A DNA stretch of 64,000 nt from Microbacterium sp. SA39 (GTDB lineage: Bacteria; Actinomycetota; Actinomycetes; Actinomycetales; Microbacteriaceae), in contig NZ_JXRU01000036.1 of NCBI RefSeq assembly GCF_000967865.1, positions 1-64,000 of the forward strand, in the 5' to 3' direction. The translations under genes and the position numbers were made by a program. Shown here in pieces: positions 32,553-45,040 of the stretch (positions are counted from its first letter, which is position 1; each line of letters opens with the position of its first letter). The notes beneath the pieces are model-generated. The model was given only the letters and a program-made list of their open reading frames with translations. It was not told the origin of the DNA and ran no database searches.

Positions 32553-35500
32553 GTGACTGTTCCGGGGATTCTGCGCGCCTTGGAAGAGGCGTCTCTGTAC
32601 CGTGACGCCCTCGGCTGGGCGCACACCGACGCCGACCTCGGAATGGTCGACGGACTCGATGCACCGGTGCTCGCCGGCCTGCTCCAGAAGCGCGCTGCTG
32701 CCGGCCACCCCGCGGCGCTGCTCGTCGTGGTACCCACCGGCCGTCGGGCGGAGAGCGTGGCCGCGGCGCTGGGCGCGTATCTGCCGGATGCCGACATCCT
32801 CCAGTTCCCGGCGTGGGAGACCCTGCCCCACGAGCGCCTGAGTCCCAGCCCCGACACGGTCGGCCAGCGACTGCAGACCCTCCGGCGGATCGCCGACTGG
32901 TCAGGCTCACATCCGCTCATCGTCGTCGCCTCCGTCCGCGCCGCCCTGCAGCCGATCGCGGGCAACCTCGGTGAGATCGCACCGCTCGAGCTCACGACCG
33001 GAAGCCGAGGCAACGAGCTCGACCACGTCGCGGAGCAGCTCGTGGAACGGGCGTACTCCCGCGTCGACATGGTGTCGCGCCGCGGAGAGTTCGCGGTGCG
33101 CGGCGGCATCCTCGATGTGTTCCCGCCGACCTCGGAGCATCCGTTCCGCGTCGAGTTCTTCGGCGACGAGATCGACCAGATCCGGGCGTTCTCGGTCGCA
33201 GACCAGCGTTCCCTGCCCGGCGATGTCGCCGGCGTCGACCTTCCGCCGAGCCGCGAGCTGCTGCTCACACCCGACGTCCGCGATCGCGCCCGCGCGCTGA
33301 TCGGCGGCTTCCCGGCGATCTCCGGGATGCTGGAGAAGATGGCCGAGGGCATCCCGGTCGAGGGTATGGAGTCGCTGCTGCCGGCGGTCTCCGGACCCCT
33401 CAAGTCGCTCGCCGAGTACCTGCCGGAGGGCAGCGCCACCGCCGTCGTCGACCCGGAGCGCTCGACAGCGCGCGCGCTCACCCTCGGTGAGACCAACCGC
33501 GAGTTCCTCGACGCGGCGTGGAGCGCCGCGACCTCGGGAGCATCCGCCCCGATCGATCTCGGCGCCGGCGACTTCCGCACGATCGCGCAGCTGCGCGAGG
33601 TCGTGCGCGATCGCGGCGGCGTCTGGTGGCGGCTGAGCCCGTTCAGCATCGGCGACATGGATGCCGAGACCGTCGAGTCCGCCGTCATCCCCTCGTTCCA
33701 CGGCAACGTCGACGGCGCGATCTCATTCGTCGACGCGAAGGTCGCCGACGGATGGCGCGTCGTGGTGATCGCGGCCGGTCATGGTCTCGTCGACCGTGCT
33801 CGTGATGTGCTCTCCGATCGTGGAGTCGCCGCCCGCATCGTCGAGCAGCTGGCCGAGGCTCCGGACACCGGCGTCGCGACCCTGGTCACCGGATCCGTCG
33901 AGTCGGGCTTCCAGGTGCCCGAGGCGAAGCTCGCCGTCCTCACCGACAACGAGTTCTACGGGCGCACGATCGGCGGCGACCAGCGCGTCGTCCGCAAGCT
34001 CGCCTCGCGGCGCAAGAACGTCGTCGACCCGCTGCAGCTCAAGCCCGGCGACTTCGTCGTGCACGCGACCCATGGCATCGGCCGCTTCGTCGAGATGACC
34101 AAGCGCGAGGTCTCGACCGGCGGACGCAACGCGACCAAGTCGACCCGCGACTACCTCGTCCTGGAGTACGCGCCCTCCAAGCGCGGCTACCCGGGCGACA
34201 AGCTCTTCGTGCCCACGGATCAGCTCGACTCGCTCTCGAAGTATGTGGGCGGCGAGGCTCCGACGCTCTCGAAGATGGGCGGCAGCGACTGGTCGCAGGC
34301 CAAGGGCAAGGCGCGCAAGGCCGTCCGCGACATCGCCGTCGAGCTCGTGAAGCTCTACTCCGCGCGGATGAGCGCGAAGGGCCACGCCTTCGGCCCTGAC
34401 ACGCCGTGGCAGCGCGAGCTGGAAGAGGCTTTCCCCTTCGCGGAGACGCCCGACCAGCTGCAGACGATCGACGAGATCAAGGCCGATATGGAACGGCCCA
34501 TCCCGATGGACCGCCTGCTCTCGGGCGACGTCGGCTTCGGCAAGACCGAGGTCGCCGTGCGGGCGGCGTTCAAGGCCATTCAGGACGGCAAGCAGGTCGC
34601 GATGCTGGTGCCGACCACTCTGCTGGTCAAGCAGCACATGGAGACGTTCACCGAAAGGTTCGCAGGCTTCCCCGTGAAGGTCCGTGCGCTGTCCCGCTTC
34701 CAGAGTGACAAGGAAGTCAGGCTCACCCTCCAGGGGCTGCTCGAGGGCTCGGTCGACATGGTCATCGGCACCCACCGCATCCTGACGGAGGGGGTCCTGT
34801 TCAAGGATCTCGGCCTCATGATCATCGACGAGGAGCAGCGGTTCGGCGTCGAGCACAAGGACACCCTCAAGAAGATGAAGACGAACGTCGACATCCTCGC
34901 GATGAGCGCGACGCCCATCCCGCGCACGCTCGAGATGGCGGTCACCGGCATCCGCGAGATGTCGACGCTCGCGACGCCGCCGGAGGACCGGCATCCGATC
35001 CTGTCGTTCGTCGGCCCCCGAAGCGACAAGCAGATCGCGGCGGCGATCCGACGGGAGATCCTGCGCGAAGGCCAGGTGTTCTTCGTGCACAACCGGGTGC
35101 AGTCGATTCAGCGGGTCGCCGCTCAGCTCGCCGAGATCGTCCCGGAGGCGCGCATCGCGGTCGCCCACGGTCAGCTCGGGGAGCACCAGCTCGAGCAGGT
35201 GGTCGACGACTTCTGGGAGCGCAAGTTCGACGTGCTCGTGTCGACGACCATCATCGAGACCGGCCTCGACATCTCCAACGCGAACACCATCATCATCGAC
35301 CGCGCCGACAAGTACGGCCTCAGCCAGCTGCACCAGCTGCGTGGTCGTGTGGGGCGCGGACGTGAGCGCGCCTACGCCTACTTCCTGTACGACGAGATGA
35401 AGCCGCTGTCCGAGACCGCCGCCGATCGACTGCAGACCATCGCGGTGAACAACGAGCTCGGCTCGGGCATGCAGGTGGCGCTGAAGGACCTCGAGCTGCG

Positions 35501-36116
35501 CGGCGCGGGCAACATGCTCGGCGCGGAGCAGGCCGGGCACATCGCGGGGGTCGGATTCGACCTGTACCTGCGCATGATCGGCGAGGCCGTGGCGACGTTC
35601 CGCGGGGACGAGGTCGAGACCGGGCAGGAGCTGCGACTGGAGCTGCCGCTCGACGCCCGAATTCCCGAGTACTACATCGACAGCGAGCGGCTGCGTCTCG
35701 AGGCATACCAGAAGCTCTCGGCGGCCTCGGCTGCGACGGCCAAGGACGACGCGATCGACCTGGTGATCGAAGAACTGGTCGACCGCTACGGCACGCCGCC
35801 CGAAGAGGTGGAGGGACTGCTGGCGATCTCGCGTCTGCGCCGCAGAGCCGCGCGGGCAGGTCTGACGGATGTCGTCGTGATGGGGTCGAACCTGCGCATC
35901 GCGCCGGCGCGCCTCGAGGACTCGATCAAGGTGCGGCTGCAGCGGCTCTACCCGAAGGCGAAGCTCGTGGCCGGGGGAGAGGCACTCGTGGTGCCGATGC
36001 CGACGGTCGCCGCGGCGGTGGGCGTCGGTCTCGAGCCCCTGCCCGACGCGCAGCTGCTCGAGTGGGTCGGGCAGCTGTTCACAGCGATCTTCCCGGAGCC
36101 GGTCAAGACGGAGTAG
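32553..36116 (+). CDS. mfd: Transcription-repair coupling factor Mfd
   Basis: A 1187-residue SF2 translocase that removes stalled RNA polymerase and recruits UvrA. Order of domains: UvrB-like module (about 1-330; GRRAESVAAALGAYLPDADILQFPAWETLPHERLSP), CarD-like RNAP-interacting domain (about 490-560; LKPGDFVVHATHGIGRFVEM), ATPase with Walker A SGDVGFGKTEVA, Walker B IIDEEQRFGV and SATPIPRTLEMA, second RecA domain with TTIIETGLDISNANT and HQLRGRVGRG, then the C-terminal TRCF domain (EYYIDSERLRLEAYQKLS). GTG start with TAGTCT 6 nt upstream. Its last 14 nt overlap the convergent VOC gene. Confidence 0.98.
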   Translation: MTVPGILRALEEASLYRDALGWAHTDADLGMVDGLDAPVLAGLLQKRAAAGHPAALLVVVPTGRRAESVAAALGAYLPDADILQFPAWETLPHERLSPSPDTVGQRLQTLRRIADWSGSHPLIVVASVRAALQPIAGNLGEIAPLELTTGSRGNELDHVAEQLVERAYSRVDMVSRRGEFAVRGGILDVFPPTSEHPFRVEFFGDEIDQIRAFSVADQRSLPGDVAGVDLPPSRELLLTPDVRDRARALIGGFPAISGMLEKMAEGIPVEGMESLLPAVSGPLKSLAEYLPEGSATAVVDPERSTARALTLGETNREFLDAAWSAATSGASAPIDLGAGDFRTIAQLREVVRDRGGVWWRLSPFSIGDMDAETVESAVIPSFHGNVDGAISFVDAKVADGWRVVVIAAGHGLVDRARDVLSDRGVAARIVEQLAEAPDTGVATLVTGSVESGFQVPEAKLAVLTDNEFYGRTIGGDQRVVRKLASRRKNVVDPLQLKPGDFVVHATHGIGRFVEMTKREVSTGGRNATKSTRDYLVLEYAPSKRGYPGDKLFVPTDQLDSLSKYVGGEAPTLSKMGGSDWSQAKGKARKAVRDIAVELVKLYSARMSAKGHAFGPDTPWQRELEEAFPFAETPDQLQTIDEIKADMERPIPMDRLLSGDVGFGKTEVAVRAAFKAIQDGKQVAMLVPTTLLVKQHMETFTERFAGFPVKVRALSRFQSDKEVRLTLQGLLEGSVDMVIGTHRILTEGVLFKDLGLMIIDEEQRFGVEHKDTLKKMKTNVDILAMSATPIPRTLEMAVTGIREMSTLATPPEDRHPILSFVGPRSDKQIAAAIRREILREGQVFFVHNRVQSIQRVAAQLAEIVPEARIAVAHGQLGEHQLEQVVDDFWERKFDVLVSTTIIETGLDISNANTIIIDRADKYGLSQLHQLRGRVGRGRERAYAYFLYDEMKPLSETAADRLQTIAVNNELGSGMQVALKDLELRGAGNMLGAEQAGHIAGVGFDLYLRMIGEAVATFRGDEVETGQELRLELPLDARIPEYYIDSERLRLEAYQKLSAASAATAKDDAIDLVIEELVDRYGTPPEEVEGLLAISRLRRRAARAGLTDVVVMGSNLRIAPARLEDSIKVRLQRLYPKAKLVAGGEALVVPMPTVAAAVGVGLEPLPDAQLLEWVGQLFTAIFPEPVKTE

Positions 36117-36468
36117 CCGTCGCGAGGTAGAGCAGATTGCCGTCGGGATCCCGAACCTGCGCGACCCGCTCGCCCCACGGCATGTCCTCCGGTGGGAGGA
36201 CGGATGCCGCGCCGGCGGCGAGAGCGGAGCCGTAGGCGGCGTCGACGTCGTCGGAGTAGAACCAGACGGCGATCGCTTCTCCGCGGGGCACGTCCGCCTC
36301 GAATCCGATGCCGAGAGATCCACCGCCGACGGCGAGCGACACGTACACATCGATGCCGTCCTGGTCGTAGCAATATGTGAGTTCCGCGCCGAGCGCGGCC
36401 TCGTAGAAGCCACGGAGCCGGGGCAGGTCGGCCGTACGGAGGACGGGGAAGAGGCTGGTGACCGTCAT
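36103..36468 (-). CDS. VOC-fold (glyoxalase/bleomycin-resistance) protein
   Basis: A 121-residue single-module VOC protein: LFPVLRTADLPRLRGFYEAALGAELTY, then DVYVSLAVGGGSLGIGF, then VWFYSDDVDAAYGSALAAGAASVLPPEDMPWGERVAQVRDPDGNLLYLA. The PWGERVAQVRDPDGN ending is typical of bleomycin-resistance-like and dioxygenase-like members. Metal ligands cannot be assigned securely. TACTCT ends 6 nt before the ATG. Convergent with mfd with a 14-nt overlap. Confidence 0.88.
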   Translation of the reverse strand: MTVTSLFPVLRTADLPRLRGFYEAALGAELTYCYDQDGIDVYVSLAVGGGSLGIGFEADVPRGEAIAVWFYSDDVDAAYGSALAAGAASVLPPEDMPWGERVAQVRDPDGNLLYLATATPS

Positions 36469-36520
36469 GCCGGGAGAGTAGGTCGGCTCGGCGGCGTAGT
36501 CAACGACCGGCCCTGTTCAC

Positions 36521-36596
36521 TTCGTCGGGAGAATGTGCGTTCGTCGGGAGGTGTCAGTGCGAATCGCCGGGACAACCGCACGCCGTCCCGACAAAG
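36521..36596. repeat. TCGGGAG-type intergenic palindrome, copy 1 (degenerate)
   Basis: TCGTCGGGAG occurs twice on the left (tcgtcgggagaatg, then tcgtcgggaggtg), with degenerate inverses GCCGGGAC and GTCCCGACA on the right. Related to the better conserved element at 44888. Each arm again contains its motif twice. Confidence 0.5.
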
Positions 36597-36635
36597 CGTC
36601 CACCGCCGGTCCCGCCGCGGGACTAGTCTGGCCGC

Positions 36636-37238
36636 ATGTTGTACGAGCACCTCGGGGCTCGGCCCCGGATCCATGACACCGCCGTCATCGCTCCCACCGC
36701 CGTGATCTCCGGCGACGTGGAGATCGGTCCCGACTGCCAGGTGCTGCACGGCGCCGTGATCACCGCGGAGGGTGGACCGATCACCCTCGGCGAGAACGTG
36801 ATCGTGATGGAGAACGCGCTGATCCGTGCCACCGCCGCGAACGCCGTGCACATCGGGGCGCACACCCTGGTCGGCACGCTGACGAGCATCGCCGGAGCGA
36901 CCGTCGGCGAAGAGGTGTTCCTCGCGTCCGGAGCCCGCATCTTCAACGGCGCGCTGATCGGCGATCGCTGCGAGGTGCGGGTCAACGCCATCGTGCATCG
37001 CCGTGCCGTGCTGCCCGAAGGCACGGTGGTGCCGATCGGCTGGGTGGCCGTGGGCCATCCGATGCAACTGTTCTCACCCGACCGCGAGGCCGAGATCACG
37101 GCCGCGCAGCCCGAGCTCGACTTCCCCGGCCATGTCTTCGGCGTCGACCGCGACACCCCCGACCTGATGGTGCAGCTCACCGAGCGCTACGGCCGCTCGC
37201 TCGCACGGCACGCCCACGATCGCGAGGTTGCCCGGTAG
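36636..37238 (+). CDS. Gamma-carbonic-anhydrase-like hexapeptide-repeat protein
   Basis: A 200-residue left-handed beta-helix protein. Successive hexapeptides (HDTAVIAPTAVISGDVEIGPDCQVLHGAVITAEGGPITLGENVIVMENALIRA by segments; then HIGAHTLVGTLTSIAGATVGEEVFLASGARIFNGALIGDRCEVRVNAIVHRRAVLP by segments) build the YrdA/PaaY-type fold. Putative zinc histidines are present around ANAVHIGAH and AIVHRRA, but the canonical set cannot be verified by eye, so activity is uncertain. The C-terminal 60 residues add a helix (DREAEITAAQPELDFPGHVFGVDR). TAGTCT ends 6 nt before the ATG. Confidence 0.85.
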   Translation: MLYEHLGARPRIHDTAVIAPTAVISGDVEIGPDCQVLHGAVITAEGGPITLGENVIVMENALIRATAANAVHIGAHTLVGTLTSIAGATVGEEVFLASGARIFNGALIGDRCEVRVNAIVHRRAVLPEGTVVPIGWVAVGHPMQLFSPDREAEITAAQPELDFPGHVFGVDRDTPDLMVQLTERYGRSLARHAHDREVAR

Positions 37239-37315
37239 CAGCATCCGCTCTCCCGCATCCGTCGTCGTCAGCGGAAGGTGGCGCGAAACGTCGCGTCGAG
37301 GCGGGGGAGCCGGCC

Positions 37316-37453
37316 ATATGTGCCACCTGCCGAATCGGCGACGCTCCCGCCCGGCGCGGAGGTGTCACATATCGTCGCTTCGCCGCGTGGGTTGCGGCCA
37401 GATGCGCCACCTGCCGAGTCAGGCGTGCCGAGTCAGGCGTGCCGAGTCAGGCG
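37316..37453. repeat. Composite intergenic repeat with three tandem 14-bp units
   Basis: A 13-nt inverted pair (ATATGTGCCACCT at 37316-37328 against 37360-37372, 12 of 13) is followed by a direct repeat of the GGCCAnATGnGCCACCTGCC block, then by three exact tandem copies of TGCCGAGTCAGGCG (37412-37453). The whole 243-bp gap between the hexapeptide gene and gdhA contains no plausible gene. Confidence 0.75.
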
Positions 37454-37482
37454 CGACGCTCCCGACCTCGAGGGCATCCGCC

Positions 37483-41615
<4,133 letters not shown>

Positions 41616-41700
41616 GCTTCGAGAGTATCGCCGTCGGTCGGGGTGTCCTGCACGCATGACGCCCGGCAGCATCCGACGCGCGCGATCTACGATGGAGGCG

Positions 41701-42867
41701 ATGCGCATCTCAGCGAACCCCCTCCGCGGTCAGCAGTTCCCCGCCGTCCTCCTGCTCGTCGCCGCAGGTCTCGGACTGCTGCTGGCGAACCTGCCGACCC
41801 ACGATGCACTCGCCGCCGTGCTGGACTTCCGCATCGCGGTGCCGGGCACCGGGCTCGACCTGTCGGTGGCGCACTGGGTGTCCGACGGACTCCTGGCCGT
41901 CTTCTTCCTCGTCGTGGCCATCGAGCTGCGGCACGAGCTGACCCACGGCGAGCTCGACTCTCCGCGGAAGGCGCTGCAGCCCGCCATCGCTGCCGCCGGT
42001 GGCGTGCTGGTACCGATCGCGGTGTATCTGTTGATCGCCGGGAGCGGCGACACGGCGATGGGCTGGCCGATCCCGACCGCCACCGACATCGCCTTCGCCC
42101 TCGGGGTGCTGGCGATGTTCGGACGGGGTCTGCCGTCGAGCGTCCGCGTCTTCCTGCTGGCCCTGGCGATCCTCGACGACATCGTCGGCATCATCTTCAT
42201 CGCCGTGCTCTTCGCGCATGACGTGCAGTGGGTGCTCCTCGCCCTCGCCGTCGTCGGCGTGGCGGCGTTCTGGTTGCTCAGCCGACTGCTCCACGAGCAC
42301 GGCCACTTCGCGATCGCCGTGGCGATGGTCGTCGTCGCCGTCGTGACCTGGGGTCTGGTCGCGGCATCCGGCATCCACGCGACGATCGCGGGCGTCCTCC
42401 TCGGGCTGGTGATGTCGCCCGTGCCCGCCGGTCGCACCCGGCACGCGCTCGAACCGGCCGTGAACGGCGTCATCCTGCCGGTGTTCGCGTTCGTCGCCGC
42501 CTTCGTGGTGATTCCGGCCGTGTCTCCGGGAGAGCTGTCGCCGGCTTTCTGGGCGATCGTCGTCGCCCTCCCGGTCGGCAAGATCGTCGGCATCTCGCTG
42601 TTCGGCTGGGTCGGCATGCGCATCCGCCCGAAGGGGGCCCCGCCCGCCCTGCCGTTCGCGGACATCGTGGCGGCGGGCGCGCTCGGCGGAATCGGATTCA
42701 CGGTCTCGCTGCTGCTCGCCAATCTCGCGTTCGCCACGGACGACGGGATCCGCGACGAGGCGATCCTCGGCGTGCTGGTCGGCTCGCTCATCGCGCTCGT
42801 GCTCTCCGGCATCATCGTGTCGCTGCGTGCGCGCTGGTACCGCCGGACCGCGGCGGTGACGTCATGA
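41701..42867 (+). CDS. nhaA: Na+/H+ antiporter NhaA
   Basis: A 388-residue inner-membrane antiporter exporting Na+ or Li+ in exchange for protons. Segments typical of NhaA are WVSDGLLAVFFLVVAIELRHELTHGEL, PIPTATDIAFALGVLAMFG (with an ion-binding Asp), LLALAILDDIVGIIFIAV and the late GGIGFTVSLLLANLAF. TACGAT ends 7 nt before ATG 41701. Its stop overlaps the start of mazG (ATGA), forming a two-gene operon. Confidence 0.95.
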   Translation: MRISANPLRGQQFPAVLLLVAAGLGLLLANLPTHDALAAVLDFRIAVPGTGLDLSVAHWVSDGLLAVFFLVVAIELRHELTHGELDSPRKALQPAIAAAGGVLVPIAVYLLIAGSGDTAMGWPIPTATDIAFALGVLAMFGRGLPSSVRVFLLALAILDDIVGIIFIAVLFAHDVQWVLLALAVVGVAAFWLLSRLLHEHGHFAIAVAMVVVAVVTWGLVAASGIHATIAGVLLGLVMSPVPAGRTRHALEPAVNGVILPVFAFVAAFVVIPAVSPGELSPAFWAIVVALPVGKIVGISLFGWVGMRIRPKGAPPALPFADIVAAGALGGIGFTVSLLLANLAFATDDGIRDEAILGVLVGSLIALVLSGIIVSLRARWYRRTAAVTS

Positions 42868-43520
42868 GCGACGAGGAGCGGACGGACAGCGACCCGCTGC
42901 GCGTCGCGGCAGAGACGATGCGCGCCGTCCGGGAACGCTGTGTCTGGTCTCAGCAGATCACGCACCGCGATCTCGTGCCGTATCTGATCGAGGAGTCGCA
43001 CGAGGTCATCGATGCCGTCGAGAGCGGCACGCGCGACGATCTGCGCGAAGAGCTCGGCGATCTGCTCTGGCAGGTGCTGTTCCATGCGGCGATCGCCGCG
43101 CAGGATCCCGATGACCCGTTCGGCATCGACGATGTGGCCGCGACCCTGACCGAGAAGATGGTGCGCCGGCATCCGCACGTCTTCGCCGGAGAGGTCGCGA
43201 CGACTCCCGAAGAGGTCCTCGTGCACTGGAACGCCGCGAAGGCGGCCGAGAAGCGCACCCGCACGAGCGTGCTGGACGGCGTGCCGCGCGGGATGCCGGC
43301 GCTCGCGCTCGCGCAGAAGCTCGTGGGTCGCGCTGCGGGAGCCGGAGTGACCCCGCCTGCGGTCGTCGTCGCCGCACCGGCATCCGAAGCCGAGTTCGGT
43401 GACGCGCTCCTGGCGCTCGTCGCGACCGCGCGGACCCAAGGGTGGGATGCGGAACGCGCGCTGCGCGAGCGGCTGCGGCTGCTGGAGCACGAGGTCCGCG
43501 ACGCGGAAGCGGCGTCCTGA
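42864..43520 (+). CDS. mazG: MazG-family nucleoside triphosphate pyrophosphohydrolase
   Basis: A 218-residue enzyme hydrolysing (d)NTPs or aberrant nucleotides to monophosphates. The metal-binding motif is present as VPYLIEESHEVIDAVESG and LREELGDLLWQVLFHA (E-E-x-x-E and E-x-x-D). KMVRRHPHVFAGE and HWNAAKAAEK follow as in classical MazG. It has a single full MazG domain and a variable C-terminal helical part. In many actinobacteria mazG sits between mfd and eno; here it is separated from both. Confidence 0.95.
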   Translation: MSDEERTDSDPLRVAAETMRAVRERCVWSQQITHRDLVPYLIEESHEVIDAVESGTRDDLREELGDLLWQVLFHAAIAAQDPDDPFGIDDVAATLTEKMVRRHPHVFAGEVATTPEEVLVHWNAAKAAEKRTRTSVLDGVPRGMPALALAQKLVGRAAGAGVTPPAVVVAAPASEAEFGDALLALVATARTQGWDAERALRERLRLLEHEVRDAEAAS

Positions 43521-43566
43521 ACCCGGGCGGGCACGCCCGCGGCACCGGACCTGGGAAGATGGAACC

Positions 43567-44880
43567 GTGGCTACTGTGAACCCGCCGCGCGGCATGCGCG
43601 ACATCCTCCCCGCCGACAAGGCCCGCCGTGAGCGCGTGCTCTCCGTCATCCGCGACCGGTATCTCTCGCACGGATTCGACGAGATCGAGACGCCCGTGGT
43701 CGAGGAGTACGACCGGCTGCATGCCGGCATCGGCGGCGACAACGAGAAGCTCTCCTTCAATATCCTGCGCCGTGGTCTCGACGCCGATGCCATCCGCGAG
43801 GCGGCCGACGATCCGGCCGCGCTCTCCGACCTCGGTCTCCGCTACGACCTGACCGTGCCGCTCGCGCGCTTCTACGCGAGCAACCGCGGGCAACTCCCCG
43901 GCGTGTTCCGCTCGATCCAGATCGGGCCGGTCTGGCGCGCCGAGCGCCCGCAGAAGGGTCGCTACCGCCAGTTCGTGCAGTGCGACATCGACATCATCGG
44001 CGACGACTCTTCCCGCGCCGAAGCCGAGCTCATGGTCGCGTCGCTCGACGCCGTCGACCGTCTCGGCCTCGACGGCGCCTCGGTGCGCATCAACGACCGG
44101 CGCGTGCTCGACTGGATGCTCGACAGCTTCGGCTTCACGGCCGAGGAGCGCCCCGGCGTCCTCATCACGATCGACAAGCTCGACAAGATCGGTGCCGAGG
44201 GAGTCGGTGCGGAACTCCGCGAGCGGGCGCTGCGACAGGGGAGCAGCACCGCACCCGTCGACGCGTTCGAGGAGTTCCTGCGCCGGCCGCAGACCATGGA
44301 GTACCACCCGTACGGCGAGGCGCAGATCCGCAAGGCGCTGCCCGAGAACGCACCCGACGACATCGTGGCGCACCTGGTCGGCATCGGCGAGGCCGTGGCA
44401 GCCGGGCGCCCTTCGACAGGCTCGGGGGCCCAGGAGCCCGTCGAGATCCCGCTCGTGTTCGACCCGTTCCTCGTGCGGGGGATGGGCTACTACACGGGCA
44501 CGATCTTCGAACTCGCGCACCCCTCTGTCGCCTACTCGCTCGGCGGAGGCGGTCGCTACGACGGGATGATCGGCCGCTTCCTCGGGCAGGACGTGCCCGC
44601 TGTCGGCTTCTCGCTCGGCTTCGAGCGCCTCGTCGATCTCGTCACCACCGAATCGGATGCCGCGGCGCAGGCCGTCGTGCTGATCCACGACGCCGACGCC
44701 CCGGTCGCCGAACTCGTCGCGCACAAGGCTCGCCTCATCGCGACCGGTGCCCGCGTGCGTCTGGAGCGACGGACGAAGAACCTGAAGGCACTGCTCGAGC
44801 GCTCGGCCGCCGACGGCTACACGCACTTCGCGAGCGTGCGCGCCGGTTCCGCGGAGCTGGAGCTCAAGCCGCTGAGCTGA
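43567..44880 (+). CDS. hisS: Histidyl-tRNA synthetase, with an inserted repeat-encoded peptide
   Basis: A 437-residue class II aminoacyl-tRNA synthetase. Motif 1 region PRGMRDILP, motif 2 FRSIQIGPVWRAERPQKGRYRQFVQCDIDIIG, the His-binding motifs LVRGMGYYTGTIFEL and SLGGGGRYDGMIG, and the C-terminal anticodon-binding domain (ATGARVRLERRTKNLKALLE) are present. Residues about 280-290 (RPSTGSGAQEP) form an insertion before PLVFDPFLVRGMGYY, encoded by the short repeat element. GTG 43567 has GAAGAT ending 6 nt upstream. Confidence 0.97.
   Translation: MATVNPPRGMRDILPADKARRERVLSVIRDRYLSHGFDEIETPVVEEYDRLHAGIGGDNEKLSFNILRRGLDADAIREAADDPAALSDLGLRYDLTVPLARFYASNRGQLPGVFRSIQIGPVWRAERPQKGRYRQFVQCDIDIIGDDSSRAEAELMVASLDAVDRLGLDGASVRINDRRVLDWMLDSFGFTAEERPGVLITIDKLDKIGAEGVGAELRERALRQGSSTAPVDAFEEFLRRPQTMEYHPYGEAQIRKALPENAPDDIVAHLVGIGEAVAAGRPSTGSGAQEPVEIPLVFDPFLVRGMGYYTGTIFELAHPSVAYSLGGGGRYDGMIGRFLGQDVPAVGFSLGFERLVDLVTTESDAAAQAVVLIHDADAPVAELVAHKARLIATGARVRLERRTKNLKALLERSAADGYTHFASVRAGSAELELKPLS
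44409..44431 (+). repeat. CCCTTCGACAGGCTCGGGG element inside hisS
   Basis: One substitution relative to the intergenic and ribE copies. Translated in the same frame as the other coding copies (P-S-T-G-S-G-A-Q). It lies in a surface-variable region between the helical insertion and the HisA motif. Confidence 0.85.
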
Positions 44881-44887
44881 TCGGCCT

Positions 44888-44972
44888 GGTACATCTGTCG
44901 GGAGAATGCCCGGATGTCGGGAGAAACGGCCGAATCGGCCCGGCATCAGTACTTTCTCCCGACAGGTGTACC
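44888..44972. repeat. 85-bp TCGGGAGAA-type intergenic palindrome
   Basis: The outer arms GGTACATCTGTCGGGAGAA and its inverse ending GACAGGTGTACC match at 18 of 19 positions. TGTCGGGAGAA occurs twice on the left. It starts 8 nt after the hisS stop and may act as its terminator. A degenerate relative is at 36521. Confidence 0.75.
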
Positions 44973-45040
44973 GCGGGATCCCCGCTGACAGGGTTCCCGC
45001 TCCCGAGGCGACGCCCGTTCACGCGGCGTTCACGCCGATC

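Noticed and set aside
33723..36413. 896-residue reverse-strand open frame across mfd
   Set aside because: It is antisense to the clearly conserved Mfd protein. The composition is Arg/Asp/Leu/Val-rich, as expected from the complement of high-GC3 coding DNA, with no domain or ribosome site.
37412..37453. Possible CRISPR repeats
   Set aside because: The three 14-bp units are directly adjacent without spacers and no cas genes are present.
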